The position numbers were made by a program, and so were the translations under genes. A DNA stretch of 28,695 nucleotides, from positions 1-28,695 of the forward strand of contig JBEBBU010000035.1 of the NCBI GenBank assembly GCA_041158225.1. Reading direction: 5' to 3'. Each line of letters opens with the position of its first letter. Position 1 is the stretch's first letter. Positions 1-9,163 of the stretch are shown here, piece after piece. The notes under the pieces were generated by a model. The model was not told where the DNA came from. It saw nothing but the letters and a program-made list of their open reading frames with translations, and searched no databases. The DNA comes from JBEBBU01 sp041158225. GTDB taxonomy: Bacteria; Pseudomonadota; Gammaproteobacteria; Methylococcales; Methylococcaceae.

Positions 1-2
1 AC

Positions 3-236
3 TACCATGAAACCAAATACGATGGCACCATGGCCGAGGGGATGACCTTCACTATCGAACCCATGATCAACCAGGGTACCCGTCATATGAAAATGCTGGC
101 TGACGGCTGGACTGCCGTAACCCGGGATCACAAACTGTCAGCCCAGTGGGAACACACCGTGCTGGTGACCAGTGACGGATTTGAAATCCTGACCCTGCGC
201 AGCGGAGAAGACTTTGCAACTACCCCCCCTGGCTGA
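3..236 (+). CDS. map: Methionine aminopeptidase type I, C-terminal fragment (5' end outside window)
   Basis: This is the last 77 codons of a type I methionine aminopeptidase, which removes the initiator Met from nascent cytosolic proteins. The open frame runs in from the left edge, so the start is not in the window. Visible family motifs are TFTIEP, holding one metal-binding Glu, and SAQWEHT, holding the Glu near the C-terminus that bridges the two metals. The surrounding GMTFTIEPMINQG and DGWTAVTRD stretches are also typical. The protein ends a few residues after the usual family end. Its last 23 bases overlap the start of glnD, an arrangement common in gammaproteobacteria where map lies directly upstream of glnD. 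Identification is firm. Confidence 0.93.
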   Translation, partial: YHETKYDGTMAEGMTFTIEPMINQGTRHMKMLADGWTAVTRDHKLSAQWEHTVLVTSDGFEILTLRSGEDFATTPPG

Positions 237-2892
237 AACAGGCGCCACACCCACAGCCGAAACCATCGCCGCATTCCGCGAGCGCATCCAGCAGTGCAAC
301 CGTGAACTGGAAACACGCTTCACATCAGACTGCCTGCAACAGGAACGGCCGTGTGACATTGACCGCCTGCTGCACAGCCGCAGCCGCTTCATCGACCAGA
401 TACTGCTGGAGACCTGGCCTGTTTTCATGGGCGCCAGAAGCCGTGATCATGCCCTGATCGCCGTGGGTGGATACGGCCGACAGGAACTCAACCTCCACTC
501 GGATATCGACCTGCTGGTTCTGCTGGACGGCCACTGTGATGCCAGCAGTGAAATGCTGGGCCGTTTTTTCTGCTTCCTCTGGGATATAGGACTCAAGCCA
601 GGACACAGCGTCCGGACATTACCAGAATGCACCGAGGCGGCCCACAGCGATCAGACCGTCATTACCAACCTGATTGAAGGACGCCTGCTGACAGGATCAA
701 CCAGTCTCTGGGAGGCACTGACAGAAGCCATCCATAGCCAGCACATGTGGGCGTCAGCTGATTTCTTCCAGGCCAAACTGCAGGAACAGCGCTGCCGCTA
801 CGACAAATACGACCATACAGCCTGCAATCTGGAACCCAACGTCAAGGAAGGCCCCGGGGGACTGCGAGACATCCAGCTGATTGCATGGATCATGCGGCGC
901 CATTATGGCTCACACCAGCTGGAAGATCTCGTCAGCAAGGGCTGGCTGACCCAGGATGAATACCTGGAACTTACTGATGGACGGCAGTTTCTGCAACGCG
1001 TACGCTTTGCCCTGCATCATGTCACAGGCCGCGCCGAAGACCGCCTGCTTTTCGAATACCAGAGGGAAATTGCCGAACTGTTCGGATTCAGCACGCAGAA
1101 CCGGGATCAACAGCATCCCAACGCCGTGGTCGAGGCGTTCATGCAGCGCTACTTCCGCATGGTCACCGGGCTTGAGCGCCTCAACGACCTGTTACTGCAA
1201 CTATTCCATGATGCCGTACTGGCCAGCGATCCTGCACCTTTACCTGAACAGCTGAACGCTCATTTCCAGACTATCAATGGCTATATCGAAGTGACACAGG
1301 AACATGTGTTTCTGGAAAGACCGGTGGCTCTGCTGGAAATATTCCTGCTGCTACAGCAGCATCCCGAACTGAAGGGCATACGCGCCTCCACCATCCGGCT
1401 GATCCGGCAGCACATCTATCTCATTGATGAAAACTACCGCCAGGACCCTGCTGCCTGCCGGGTTTTCATGGAAATACTGCGCCAGTCCTCCGGTGTCACC
1501 CATCAGTTTTTCCTCATGAACCGCTACGGTATTCTGGGTGCCTGGCTGCCCGAGTTCGAGCGGGTATCAGGACGCATGCAGTATGATCTTTTCCATGTCT
1601 ATACCGTCGATGAGCATACCCTTTTCGTCATCCGCAACCTGCGCCGCTTCTCGATACCTGAATTCCGTGAGGAAACACCTCACTGCCACACCGTATTTGC
1701 CAACATTGACCGCCCGGAAATGCTCTATATCGCCGGCCTGATGCACGACATCGGCAAAGGTAGCGGCCATGATCACTCCGAAGCCGGCACGGTCATTGCC
1801 GCCGCATTCTGCCAGCGCCATGCCATTGGCCAGCGTGACAGCCTGCGCATCCAGTGGCTGGTACGCCACCACCTGCTCATGTCGCTCACGGCACAGCGCA
1901 AGGATATCAGCGACCCCGAAGTCATCCATGAATTCGCCAGTATCGTCGGCGATCACGACACACTGAACCATCTCTACCTGCTGACCATTGCTGACATACG
2001 CGCCACCAACCCGAATATCTGGAACTCATGGAAGAATGCGCTGCTGCAGCAACTGTATACCAGCGCCAGCCGCGCCCTGCGGCGCGGACTGCACCACCCC
2101 CCCGACCAGAGCAGCATCATCAGCACCATCAAGGACGAATCCAGAACGCTGCTGCAACGCCTGGGCATGGCAACTGAAGCCTGCACCTCGCTCTGGGACC
2201 GTTTTGGCGAGGACTATTTCCTGCGCTTCCTGCCCGAGGAAATTGCCTGGCACACCCTGGCCATCGCCCTGACACCCGGCAGCGATATGCCACTGGTACT
2301 GCTGCGTCCGGTAAGCCTGCGTGGCTGCGCCGAGATTTTCATCTACCATGAAGACGAGGATGGACTGTTTGCTCACTGCACCGCCATTCTGGACCAGCTG
2401 GGGTTAAGCATCATGGATGCCCGGATCATCACGGACCGGTCGGGATCTGCACTGCTGAGCTTCAATGTCCTGGAGGAGAATGGCGCACCGCTACGCGATC
2501 CGCTCCGGCAGGTCCAGATATGCAGGCGCCTGAAACAGGACCTGCTATATGACGGGCCACGCGGGGATACCTCGCCGCCCCGGGTTCACAGGCGGGAAAA
2601 CCGCGGCACACGGCATTTTGCCATACCCACGCAGGTGTCCTTTCACGAGGATCCGCAGCAACGGCATACGATTCTGGAACTGATCGCCACGGTTCGCCCA
2701 GGGCTGCTATCCAAGGTAGGCCAGGCGCTGACGGAAGAGGGTATACGTCTTAAAAACGCCAAAGTATCCACACTGGGCTCACAGGCCGAGGATATTTTCT
2801 TTATCACCGATGCCAACGACTGTCCGCTACAGGATCCACAACGCCAGGCAAGACTGGCAGCGGCCATCATCGAGCATGTGGGCAACCAGTGA
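214..2892 (+). CDS. glnD: Bifunctional [PII] uridylyltransferase / uridylyl-removing enzyme GlnD
   Basis: GlnD uridylylates PII signal proteins (GlnB/GlnK) when glutamine is low and removes UMP when glutamine is high, which sets glutamine synthetase activity and Ntr transcription. At 892 residues it matches the E. coli protein (890). The nucleotidyltransferase motif GGYGR is at residues 85-89 with catalytic DID at 97-99. The HD hydrolase dyad lies in LMHDIGKG (H511, D512). Two ACT glutamine-sensing domains begin near residues 706 and 818. The start is TTG with GGAG at 204-207, six bases upstream. The first in-frame ATG (427) would remove about 70 residues of the N-terminal domain, so TTG is preferred. 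The gene overlaps map by 23 bp, which suggests translational coupling. No lesion is seen. Confidence 0.95.
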   Translation: MQLPPLAETGATPTAETIAAFRERIQQCNRELETRFTSDCLQQERPCDIDRLLHSRSRFIDQILLETWPVFMGARSRDHALIAVGGYGRQELNLHSDIDLLVLLDGHCDASSEMLGRFFCFLWDIGLKPGHSVRTLPECTEAAHSDQTVITNLIEGRLLTGSTSLWEALTEAIHSQHMWASADFFQAKLQEQRCRYDKYDHTACNLEPNVKEGPGGLRDIQLIAWIMRRHYGSHQLEDLVSKGWLTQDEYLELTDGRQFLQRVRFALHHVTGRAEDRLLFEYQREIAELFGFSTQNRDQQHPNAVVEAFMQRYFRMVTGLERLNDLLLQLFHDAVLASDPAPLPEQLNAHFQTINGYIEVTQEHVFLERPVALLEIFLLLQQHPELKGIRASTIRLIRQHIYLIDENYRQDPAACRVFMEILRQSSGVTHQFFLMNRYGILGAWLPEFERVSGRMQYDLFHVYTVDEHTLFVIRNLRRFSIPEFREETPHCHTVFANIDRPEMLYIAGLMHDIGKGSGHDHSEAGTVIAAAFCQRHAIGQRDSLRIQWLVRHHLLMSLTAQRKDISDPEVIHEFASIVGDHDTLNHLYLLTIADIRATNPNIWNSWKNALLQQLYTSASRALRRGLHHPPDQSSIISTIKDESRTLLQRLGMATEACTSLWDRFGEDYFLRFLPEEIAWHTLAIALTPGSDMPLVLLRPVSLRGCAEIFIYHEDEDGLFAHCTAILDQLGLSIMDARIITDRSGSALLSFNVLEENGAPLRDPLRQVQICRRLKQDLLYDGPRGDTSPPRVHRRENRGTRHFAIPTQVSFHEDPQQRHTILELIATVRPGLLSKVGQALTEEGIRLKNAKVSTLGSQAEDIFFITDANDCPLQDPQRQARLAAAIIEHVGNQ

Positions 2893-2908
2893 ACACGAAA
2901 GACTGCAA

Positions 2909-2934
2909 GCCAGGCACACGCACCCAGGCCTGGC
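2909..2934. repeat. Inverted repeat between the glnD and YbaY-type lipoprotein 3' ends
   Basis: Arms GCCAGGC (2909-2915) and GCCTGGC (2928-2934) are perfect complements with a 12-base loop. A second overlapping perfect palindrome, AGGCCTGGCAGGCCT, spans 2926-2940. Both lie in the 46-bp gap between convergent genes. There is no T-run on either side, so this is at best a weak or factor-assisted terminator. Confidence 0.3.
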
Positions 2935-2938
2935 AGGC

Positions 2939-3403
2939 CTAGCGCGCCTCACGCCTGAGCGTCCAGGGACCACCTGACAGCATCTGCAGTTCAAGATCCA
3001 CCGTATCACCGTGCCCCTGCGTCAGCACCGGCACCGGAGCCGGCGTCACCAGCATATCTTCGCCCTCCTCACGAATCACGGCTGAGAGGACAAAATGGTG
3101 ATCGGGGCTGATACGCCGGCGATCATAGACCAGTTCAAAATGAATCGGCACCTGGCCCGGCTGCATCTGGCGGTTTTCAGCCACCAGCACCGGGCGCTGA
3201 CCATGCTGGGTCACATCCTCCATGCGCACGATAAGCTCCGCGCTCGGCCCCAGTGCAATACGCTGGCGGTAATTCACCGTACCCTTCACTTCCGCACGAT
3301 GCGGATTGTCATCCGGCGTAGCAAACAGATGGTGATACAGACCACACCCAACCAGCGGGCCCAGAGCCAGACCCAAAAGCATCAGACGACACAACCTCAA
3401 CAT
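2939..3403 (-). CDS. YbaY/YscW-type envelope lipoprotein
   Basis: A 154-residue lipoprotein. A short positively charged N-terminus and hydrophobic core lead to the lipobox LVGC, with the lipidated Cys at residue 20. The rest is a beta-rich domain resembling the YbaY/YscW (type III secretion pilotin-like) family. Visible cues are KGTVNYRQRIALGPSAEL near the start of the domain, the paired phrases HFELVYDRRRI and YVLSAVIR-like FVLSAVIREEG, and a Thr/Pro-rich end (TPAPVPVLT). Members sit in the periplasm or outer membrane, and most have no defined function. ATG is preceded by ACAAGG about eight bases upstream. It lies 15 bp downstream of the GH94 gene on the same strand, so the two are probably co-transcribed. 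Its 3' end faces glnD. Confidence 0.75.
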   Translation of the reverse strand: MLRLCRLMLLGLALGPLVGCGLYHHLFATPDDNPHRAEVKGTVNYRQRIALGPSAELIVRMEDVTQHGQRPVLVAENRQMQPGQVPIHFELVYDRRRISPDHHFVLSAVIREEGEDMLVTPAPVPVLTQGHGDTVDLELQMLSGGPWTLRREAR

Positions 3404-3418
3404 GACCGCAACCTTGTC

Positions 3419-6400
3419 TTAAACCATCACTGACAGAAAAAAATCGACCTGATGCCGGGCACCATCATCCCTCACATCCAGAAGGATGGCACCAGCGGCA
3501 TCCAGCTCATGACGCTGCCCATCGGCCAGCGCATATCCGCCCTGTGTACCCGAGGCGGCATGATAGGTCACATGATAATGCGTACCGGCATCGGACCAGC
3601 GATAGACCAGCGTCGTACCAGCCCAGTCACCCGGCATGCGCGGCTGCAACCGGATACGGCAGCCGTCCACCACAGTGAAACCCAGGATGGTTTCAACAGC
3701 CACCCGATGGTACCAGCCAGCGGCACCGGTATACCAGCTCCAGCCGCCGCGCCCTTCATGGGGTGCAACACCGTAAATATCGGCAGCAATGACATAGGGT
3801 TCAAGCTGATAGGCGGCCATACGCGCCGGCGTCGCCGAATGCCAGGCGGGGCCTATCATGTCCAGCAAATCCACAGCCTCACGATACTGGCCAGATTCAG
3901 CCAGCGCGCGCACGAACCAGCAGGCGGCGTGGGTATACTGCCCCCCGTTTTCCCGCACACCAGCCACATAGCCACGGATATACCCAGGATCATGCGGGGT
4001 ATGCACAAAAGGGGGCGCGAGCAGACACAGAAGTCCATGATCCCGACGCAGAAGCTGCCCCGTTGCTGCCTGCATGGACTGCCGCACCCTGTCATCAGGC
4101 GCAACCCCTGATATCACACCCCAGGCCTGTACCAGTGCATCAATACGGCATTCATCCCCGGCACTCGCGCCAAGCGCAGTACCATCGTCGTACCAGGCAC
4201 GCAGATACCAGGCACCGTCCCAGGCTTCCAGATTGATCTGCCCGGCCACATGCTCACGGTAGGTGCGCAAACGCTGCAGCGCCTCCTGATCATGGCGCCT
4301 GACCGCCAGCGGCAGGAACAGGTCAATGATGTGGCAGATAAAGAATCCGAGCCACACACTTTCGCCCCTTCCCTGCCGGCCCACACGGTTCATGCCATCA
4401 TTCCAGTCGCCAGTACCCATCAGAGGCAGGCCATGCGGGCCCTGGGTCATACCGCGGTACAGGGCGCGCAGGCAGTGGGTATAAACATCGCTGCATTCAT
4501 CCGAGATCACCGGCTGCAGATAGCGCTCGTCCTCGCCATCGTCAAGCAGAGGCGCCTCAAGGTAGGCACAGGTTTCATCCAGCAGCGGCATATCTCCGGT
4601 GGCTGCAACATAGACAGCCGTGACATAAGGCAGCCAGAGCAGATCATCGGAAAAACGGGTTCTCAGGCCACGAAATACCGGCGCAGGATGCCACCAGTGC
4701 AGGACATCACCCTCGACAAACTGGTGGGCAGCGTGCAGCAGGATCTGCTGGCGCGTCACGGCAGGATCCAGCACCATGAATGCCGCCGCATCCTGCAACT
4801 GGTCGCGGTAACCAAAAGCCCCTCCAGACTGGTAGAAAGCCGAACGACCCCAGATACGGCAGGAAAGATTCTGATAGGGCAGCCAGTGATTGAGGAGACG
4901 GTTGAGCCCCTGATCAGGGGTCTGCACCTGCAGCCGGCCCAGCGTACGCTGCCAGCAATCATCGACCTTCTGGAAGGCCTGATCCAGCTGCCCGGGCTGC
5001 GCATAGAAACCGATACTGTCTGCAGCCTCCTGCTCACTGCCCGCCTCCCCCAGCAGGAAGCCAGGCATACGCTCCCCACCTTCTGCGAGCGAAAACATCA
5101 GCTGGTGGGCAAGACAGGGCTCGACCCCAGGCACCCGCCCCTGGTGACCCAGCCGTTCCTTATCCAGAGCTGCCGGACATGCAGTATTGCGGTAATGTCC
5201 GATAAACTGCATTCTGTCCTGACAGTGATCCAGCAGATCATCAGGCTCCACGCCCGTCACCGCACTGTAGGCCACCCTGCCGGCAAAAACACCGGCGCCC
5301 TCATGCGAGGCATACAGCACACCGGGCAGATCGGCCGCTACCCAGGTATGCATGGCCGCCGCATCCGCAAGATCCGCACATAACTGCATACGCTGGTAAA
5401 CAAATACCGAATAACGCCCGACACCTGACCCCAGCCTCCTGACACGCATCTGCACGATGCGCAGCGCCCCCGCAACCGGCACAAAGAAGCGCAGCGAAAC
5501 ATGCACGGCATCATCACTGTACTCAAAGCAGCTGAATCCCTGACCGTGAGTACAGCTATACTGACCAGGCCCTGGACATGGCCCCGGTGTCAGCGAAAAG
5601 TACTCGCCGCTGGTTTCATCGCGAAGATAGAACACCTCGCCATGGGTATCCAGCATCGGATCATTGAACCAGGGGGTAAGGCGATGCTCACGGCTGTTGC
5701 CGGACCAGGTATAACCAGCCCCCTGCTCGCTGACGATCAGCCCGGCATCAGGATTGGCCATCACATTGACCCATGGCATGGGGGGCAGGTTGAGCCGGCC
5801 CGATGCTGCCGCAGACAGCGGCATGTGAAACAGCCGGCCATCCTCACTGAAATAGCCGTGACTGCTGGTATCCAGCGCCGCCGTATCCACCGCACCTGCC
5901 CGATAGGCCGCATCCCCGCCATCAGCCAACGGGTCAACCCCCAGTAACTGGCATACCGCTGCCTCAGTCTCTGCAACCGCCATACGCCAGCGCAGCACAA
6001 CCTCAGAACCCGGAGGAATGGCCAGCCGGCAGCGGAAGGCCATGACCGGATCCAGTACATTACCCACGGTGCCCGACAGTGGCCCAGTCACCGTGACCGC
6101 CTGCGGCAGCAGGGGAGCATAGCCACGCCCCTGAAAGCGGCTGCGCGAAGATTCGACACTGACCTGCCCGGGTGCCTCAAGCACAGCACCGAGTACTGGC
6201 CAGTGTTCATTCCGTGCACGGGGACGACGGCTGGCCAGGAGCCCCTGTTCACCCACTCTTGATGTCTGGACGAAAAGTTTGGAAAAAGCAGGATGGGCTG
6301 CCTCGGCCGCTGCATGATTGAGCACAATATCAGCACACAGCGTCACTTCAATGCACCGGGCCCTGTCCCCGGGGTTAAAGACTGTCATGTCCCTGAACTC

Positions 6401-6763
6401 GACATCCCGGTCTGCATCAACACCTGTCTGCTGGGAAAACTGCAGACCAAAGATCACATCACGCAGGGTCACGCTGCCTGCCTCAGCCGACAGGGGCGAC
6501 ATGGCCTGATGTCGTAGCGGGTCGGCAAACAGCACGACCGCATCTGATGCATCCCCAGCATCACAGTCCCGCAGCCAGCAATGTACGCCATCCGCATCCT
6601 CCACAGGATCCTGACGCCAGCGGGTCAGCGCCAGATCCTTCCAGAAAGATCCACCACGTCCCGCTGCATTAATGTGCAGGCGGTAACGTTGATTGCCCAG
6701 CCATATCCCGGCTTCAGGCTGTTGCGACATCTGATCTGCGGTTTTTTCCATGATTCTGGCCAT
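3419..6763 (-). CDS. GH94-family glycoside phosphorylase-like protein (C-terminal half of cyclic beta-1,2-glucan synthase, stand-alone)
   Basis: A very large protein (1114 aa from ATG 6763; 1121 aa from GTG 6784; another ATG at 6751). None of these starts has a well-spaced ribosome site, so the exact start is open. The layout is two successive beta-sandwich 'glycosyltransferase 36'-type domains and a C-terminal (alpha/alpha)6 GH94 catalytic domain. The first sandwich has RGGSFWKDLALTRW, AHPAFSKLFV and DPVMAFRCR. The second has the GAGYTWSGNSREHRLTPW region near residue 350. The catalytic motif GTGDWNDGMN has its first Asp at residue 793 (GTG numbering), followed by AAGWYHR and ILGF. This matches NdvB/ChvB without the glycosyltransferase 84 and membrane parts. 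Length resembles 1,2-beta-oligoglucan phosphorylases. Phosphorolysis of a beta-glucan in the cytosol is inferred; the substrate is not determinable here. No signal peptide is seen. Confidence 0.82.
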   Translation of the reverse strand: MARIMEKTADQMSQQPEAGIWLGNQRYRLHINAAGRGGSFWKDLALTRWRQDPVEDADGVHCWLRDCDAGDASDAVVLFADPLRHQAMSPLSAEAGSVTLRDVIFGLQFSQQTGVDADRDVEFRDMTVFNPGDRARCIEVTLCADIVLNHAAAEAAHPAFSKLFVQTSRVGEQGLLASRRPRARNEHWPVLGAVLEAPGQVSVESSRSRFQGRGYAPLLPQAVTVTGPLSGTVGNVLDPVMAFRCRLAIPPGSEVVLRWRMAVAETEAAVCQLLGVDPLADGGDAAYRAGAVDTAALDTSSHGYFSEDGRLFHMPLSAAASGRLNLPPMPWVNVMANPDAGLIVSEQGAGYTWSGNSREHRLTPWFNDPMLDTHGEVFYLRDETSGEYFSLTPGPCPGPGQYSCTHGQGFSCFEYSDDAVHVSLRFFVPVAGALRIVQMRVRRLGSGVGRYSVFVYQRMQLCADLADAAAMHTWVAADLPGVLYASHEGAGVFAGRVAYSAVTGVEPDDLLDHCQDRMQFIGHYRNTACPAALDKERLGHQGRVPGVEPCLAHQLMFSLAEGGERMPGFLLGEAGSEQEAADSIGFYAQPGQLDQAFQKVDDCWQRTLGRLQVQTPDQGLNRLLNHWLPYQNLSCRIWGRSAFYQSGGAFGYRDQLQDAAAFMVLDPAVTRQQILLHAAHQFVEGDVLHWWHPAPVFRGLRTRFSDDLLWLPYVTAVYVAATGDMPLLDETCAYLEAPLLDDGEDERYLQPVISDECSDVYTHCLRALYRGMTQGPHGLPLMGTGDWNDGMNRVGRQGRGESVWLGFFICHIIDLFLPLAVRRHDQEALQRLRTYREHVAGQINLEAWDGAWYLRAWYDDGTALGASAGDECRIDALVQAWGVISGVAPDDRVRQSMQAATGQLLRRDHGLLCLLAPPFVHTPHDPGYIRGYVAGVRENGGQYTHAACWFVRALAESGQYREAVDLLDMIGPAWHSATPARMAAYQLEPYVIAADIYGVAPHEGRGGWSWYTGAAGWYHRVAVETILGFTVVDGCRIRLQPRMPGDWAGTTLVYRWSDAGTHYHVTYHAASGTQGGYALADGQRHELDAAGAILLDVRDDGARHQVDFFLSVMV

Positions 6764-6839
6764 ATCCTGTTGAACAAGCAGCACCCATCACGGAAAATAA
6801 CACACAGCGTATGTCATATAAACCATCAAGGATCCGCCC

Positions 6840-7286
6840 GTGAATACAGTCCGTGCCCGCAACATGACCATGCTTGCCCTTCCCGTCCTGCTACTCAACG
6901 GCTGCTCCTTCTACTACAGCTCCGAAAGCTCGTTCAAGACCCTGGTCAGCCCATCCACCAGCAGCATGAGCATGAGCAAATCCTCAGGTTCGTCTTCGTC
7001 TTCCGGCAAACACGCCCAGTATGCTTCCGATGTCAGTGACGCTGCCGCCCAGTATGCACGCCAGGATGGCAGCATGGATCTCCCTGCGTTTTTTGCCCGC
7101 GTCAGCGACCTTGCCAGCAAGAAAGGGCTGAGCGACTGGGAAAACGATGCGGATACCTATGAAGCTATCGGCAAGGGTCTGAACCGGTCATCACCTGATG
7201 ATGCCACCTACCAGCGCCTGCGTGACAGCATTGCCAGCAGCGATGTCCAGCGCGCCAATGTTGACAAGGGTGCCGGACGCCATTGA
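6840..7286 (+). CDS. Small Ser-rich putative lipoprotein
   Basis: A 148-residue exported protein starting at GTG with AAGGA at 6828-6832, about seven bases upstream. The N-terminus has Arg residues, a Leu-rich core and the lipobox LLNGC (Cys22), so it is probably membrane-anchored. After it comes a low-complexity linker of Ser, Met and Lys (roughly residues 40-60). A small helical domain follows, rich in Ala, Asp and Tyr, with YASDVSDAAAQYARQDG and WENDADTYEAIGKGL. It resembles uncharacterised short lipoproteins of gammaproteobacteria; I do not know a function. Its stop codon overlaps or nearly touches the start of the downstream exported protein, which points to a shared job at the cell envelope. 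It is divergent from the GH94 gene. Confidence 0.72.
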   Translation: MNTVRARNMTMLALPVLLLNGCSFYYSSESSFKTLVSPSTSSMSMSKSSGSSSSSGKHAQYASDVSDAAAQYARQDGSMDLPAFFARVSDLASKKGLSDWENDADTYEAIGKGLNRSSPDDATYQRLRDSIASSDVQRANVDKGAGRH

Positions 7287-9163
7287 GCAGCATGGCAGAA
7301 GCGGGGGCTGCCATAACAGCCCTCCTCTGCCTGGCAGCCATCGGGCCGGCACTTGGCGGAGACACACAGGGAACATCGGCTGCCGATCCCTATGCCGTGT
7401 CCTATATCACCATCAATGCCAGTGAAGGCCAGGCCAGCGGCGGCCACGCCGCCATGCGCTTTGGCCAGCAGGTCTACCATTTTGAGTTTGATGACAGCCT
7501 GGTGCGGGCGGTGCGTGATGATTTTGACCTTTTCCAGTCACGCTACCGCTTTGAGGACAACCGTTCCCTGACCCTCTACCCCCTCCATCCAGCGCCTGAA
7601 ACCGAACAGCGCTTTGCGGCACAACTGGAACGGCAGAACCGGGAATGGGCCTACCTGGACCAGCTGGATGCCGATGTACAACTGCTGGAACAGCTGGCGC
7701 AGCCGGGTAACAGCCTGTCCATGGAACTGAAAGGCGCCGGACTGTTTGCAACACACGATACCACGCTGCCTGATGCTGGCCATTCAGCGCGCCATGCCAT
7801 CGCCGCCACCCTGGCCAGAGATCTGCATCTGGCGCCCGAACAGCTCAGGCAGCAACGTGCAGCGCTGCTTGCCATGCTCCAGCCGTACACAGCCCCCGAT
7901 GCAGGACAACACGATGGCGTTCCCGTGCATGAGCGGGCCATCTACCATGTATCGGGCCGCTACCATGACACGCTATGCCTGCTGCTGTTGCTGGATGCGC
8001 TGGAACAGCCGATAGCGCTGCGTGCCGATGCCCTGGTGTGGCTCCCCCCGAGAACCTTTGCCCTTGCAGCAAGTCAGCGCAGACAACTGAAAACACTGGA
8101 ATCGCGTCTGCGCCAGGAACTGCGTGCCAGCCTGCTGCGCCCTCTACGCCCTGACCAGGGCCCCGGCCTGCTGGCCCGGCTGGCGCGCCTCCACGCCATC
8201 AATCTTTCCCTGCGCTACAACACCTGGGTTCTACTCAACCGCAATCAGCCCAGCCAGCAGAAAAATACCTTGAGTGATGCCACACTGGCCTCACTGGAAC
8301 AGAAACTGCTGGATACCTGGCAGGAACTGGCCGCCGGCTCTCTTCTGGACGAAACCGACTACCATCTGCTGGAACTGGATGGGAATGCACTGACGGCCGT
8401 GATGAACAGCCGCCGCCAGGGCGTGGAAACCCACTGGCAGACCGAAGGATTACCTGCACGCAGGGCAAACTACACCCTACCCAAACCAGCCGGCCACAAC
8501 TGGTCATTGCAGTCTGAGCAGCAACGGACACAGCGCGATGACTGGCACGACCATCTGACACAGCAGTACCGTTACCATCTGCTGGAACGCAATTGCGTCA
8601 CCGAAATATTCCGCACACTGGATGCGCCAGTGCCCGGCTTTCCTTTCAGCATCCCGGAACTCTCAGCCATGGCACTCGGTTCTCTGCGTCAGCAGACCCT
8701 TGCCGCACTTGAACTACCCTCTTACCGGATGCAGCGCTGGTCATCTGAGCCATTCACAGAAGATCCGCTCATCTCACTGGCTGCGCTGCTACCCTGGACT
8801 GATCCCGCCTTCGCACCTGATGAAGATGCCTCCAGCTTTCTTTTCCATACCGACACCCTGCCGTGGGCGCGCCCGGCGCTGGGCGGCGCCAACCTTGGTT
8901 ATGCTGCGCTGGATACGCTGGCAGGCCTTGGCACCTGGCCCATAGATGACGGCCAGCGCCTGCGTCAGGGCGCCAAAGGCATGCTGATGAGCGTACCCGA
9001 ACTGTTTTTTTTCAATATCCGCAAAGGTCATTTCCTCGTGGCGCCTCTACCTCCGCGTCTGGGAGAAGGCGCAGGGCGCCCCCCTGCAACAGTGGGCGAT
9101 GGCAACAGCAGGCGATGTGCCAGTATGGCCAGCGAAGCCGAGACATTCAGTGACTGCACCTGA
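7283..9163 (+). CDS. Large exported DUF4105-like protein (possible permuted papain-like fold)
   Basis: A 626-residue protein. Start candidates are TTG 7283, overlapping the stop of the upstream lipoprotein with GGA six bases before it, and ATG 7292. The N-terminus is a hydrophobic Ala/Leu stretch ending near GPALGG, a plausible signal peptide although it lacks a positive charge. The opening VSYITINASEG...GGHAAMRFG and the later YHLLERNCVTEIFRTLD resemble the His- and Cys-containing motifs of DUF4105/Lnb N-terminal periplasmic proteins. His55 and Cys438 (TTG numbering) would be the matching pair, separated by a long helical insertion. I infer a periplasmic role, possibly peptidase- or amidase-like, but no activity is established. 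The last ~45 residues overlap the oppositely oriented methyltransferase gene and look low-complexity (PLPPRLGEGAGRPP), so the natural C-terminus may be extended. Confidence 0.68.
   Translation: MSSMAEAGAAITALLCLAAIGPALGGDTQGTSAADPYAVSYITINASEGQASGGHAAMRFGQQVYHFEFDDSLVRAVRDDFDLFQSRYRFEDNRSLTLYPLHPAPETEQRFAAQLERQNREWAYLDQLDADVQLLEQLAQPGNSLSMELKGAGLFATHDTTLPDAGHSARHAIAATLARDLHLAPEQLRQQRAALLAMLQPYTAPDAGQHDGVPVHERAIYHVSGRYHDTLCLLLLLDALEQPIALRADALVWLPPRTFALAASQRRQLKTLESRLRQELRASLLRPLRPDQGPGLLARLARLHAINLSLRYNTWVLLNRNQPSQQKNTLSDATLASLEQKLLDTWQELAAGSLLDETDYHLLELDGNALTAVMNSRRQGVETHWQTEGLPARRANYTLPKPAGHNWSLQSEQQRTQRDDWHDHLTQQYRYHLLERNCVTEIFRTLDAPVPGFPFSIPELSAMALGSLRQQTLAALELPSYRMQRWSSEPFTEDPLISLAALLPWTDPAFAPDEDASSFLFHTDTLPWARPALGGANLGYAALDTLAGLGTWPIDDGQRLRQGAKGMLMSVPELFFFNIRKGHFLVAPLPPRLGEGAGRPPATVGDGNSRRCASMASEAETFSDCT

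Noticed and set aside
4250..5383. 377-codon plus-strand open frame
   Set aside because: Antisense shadow of the GH94 gene in a high-GC region; no domain, no ribosome site.
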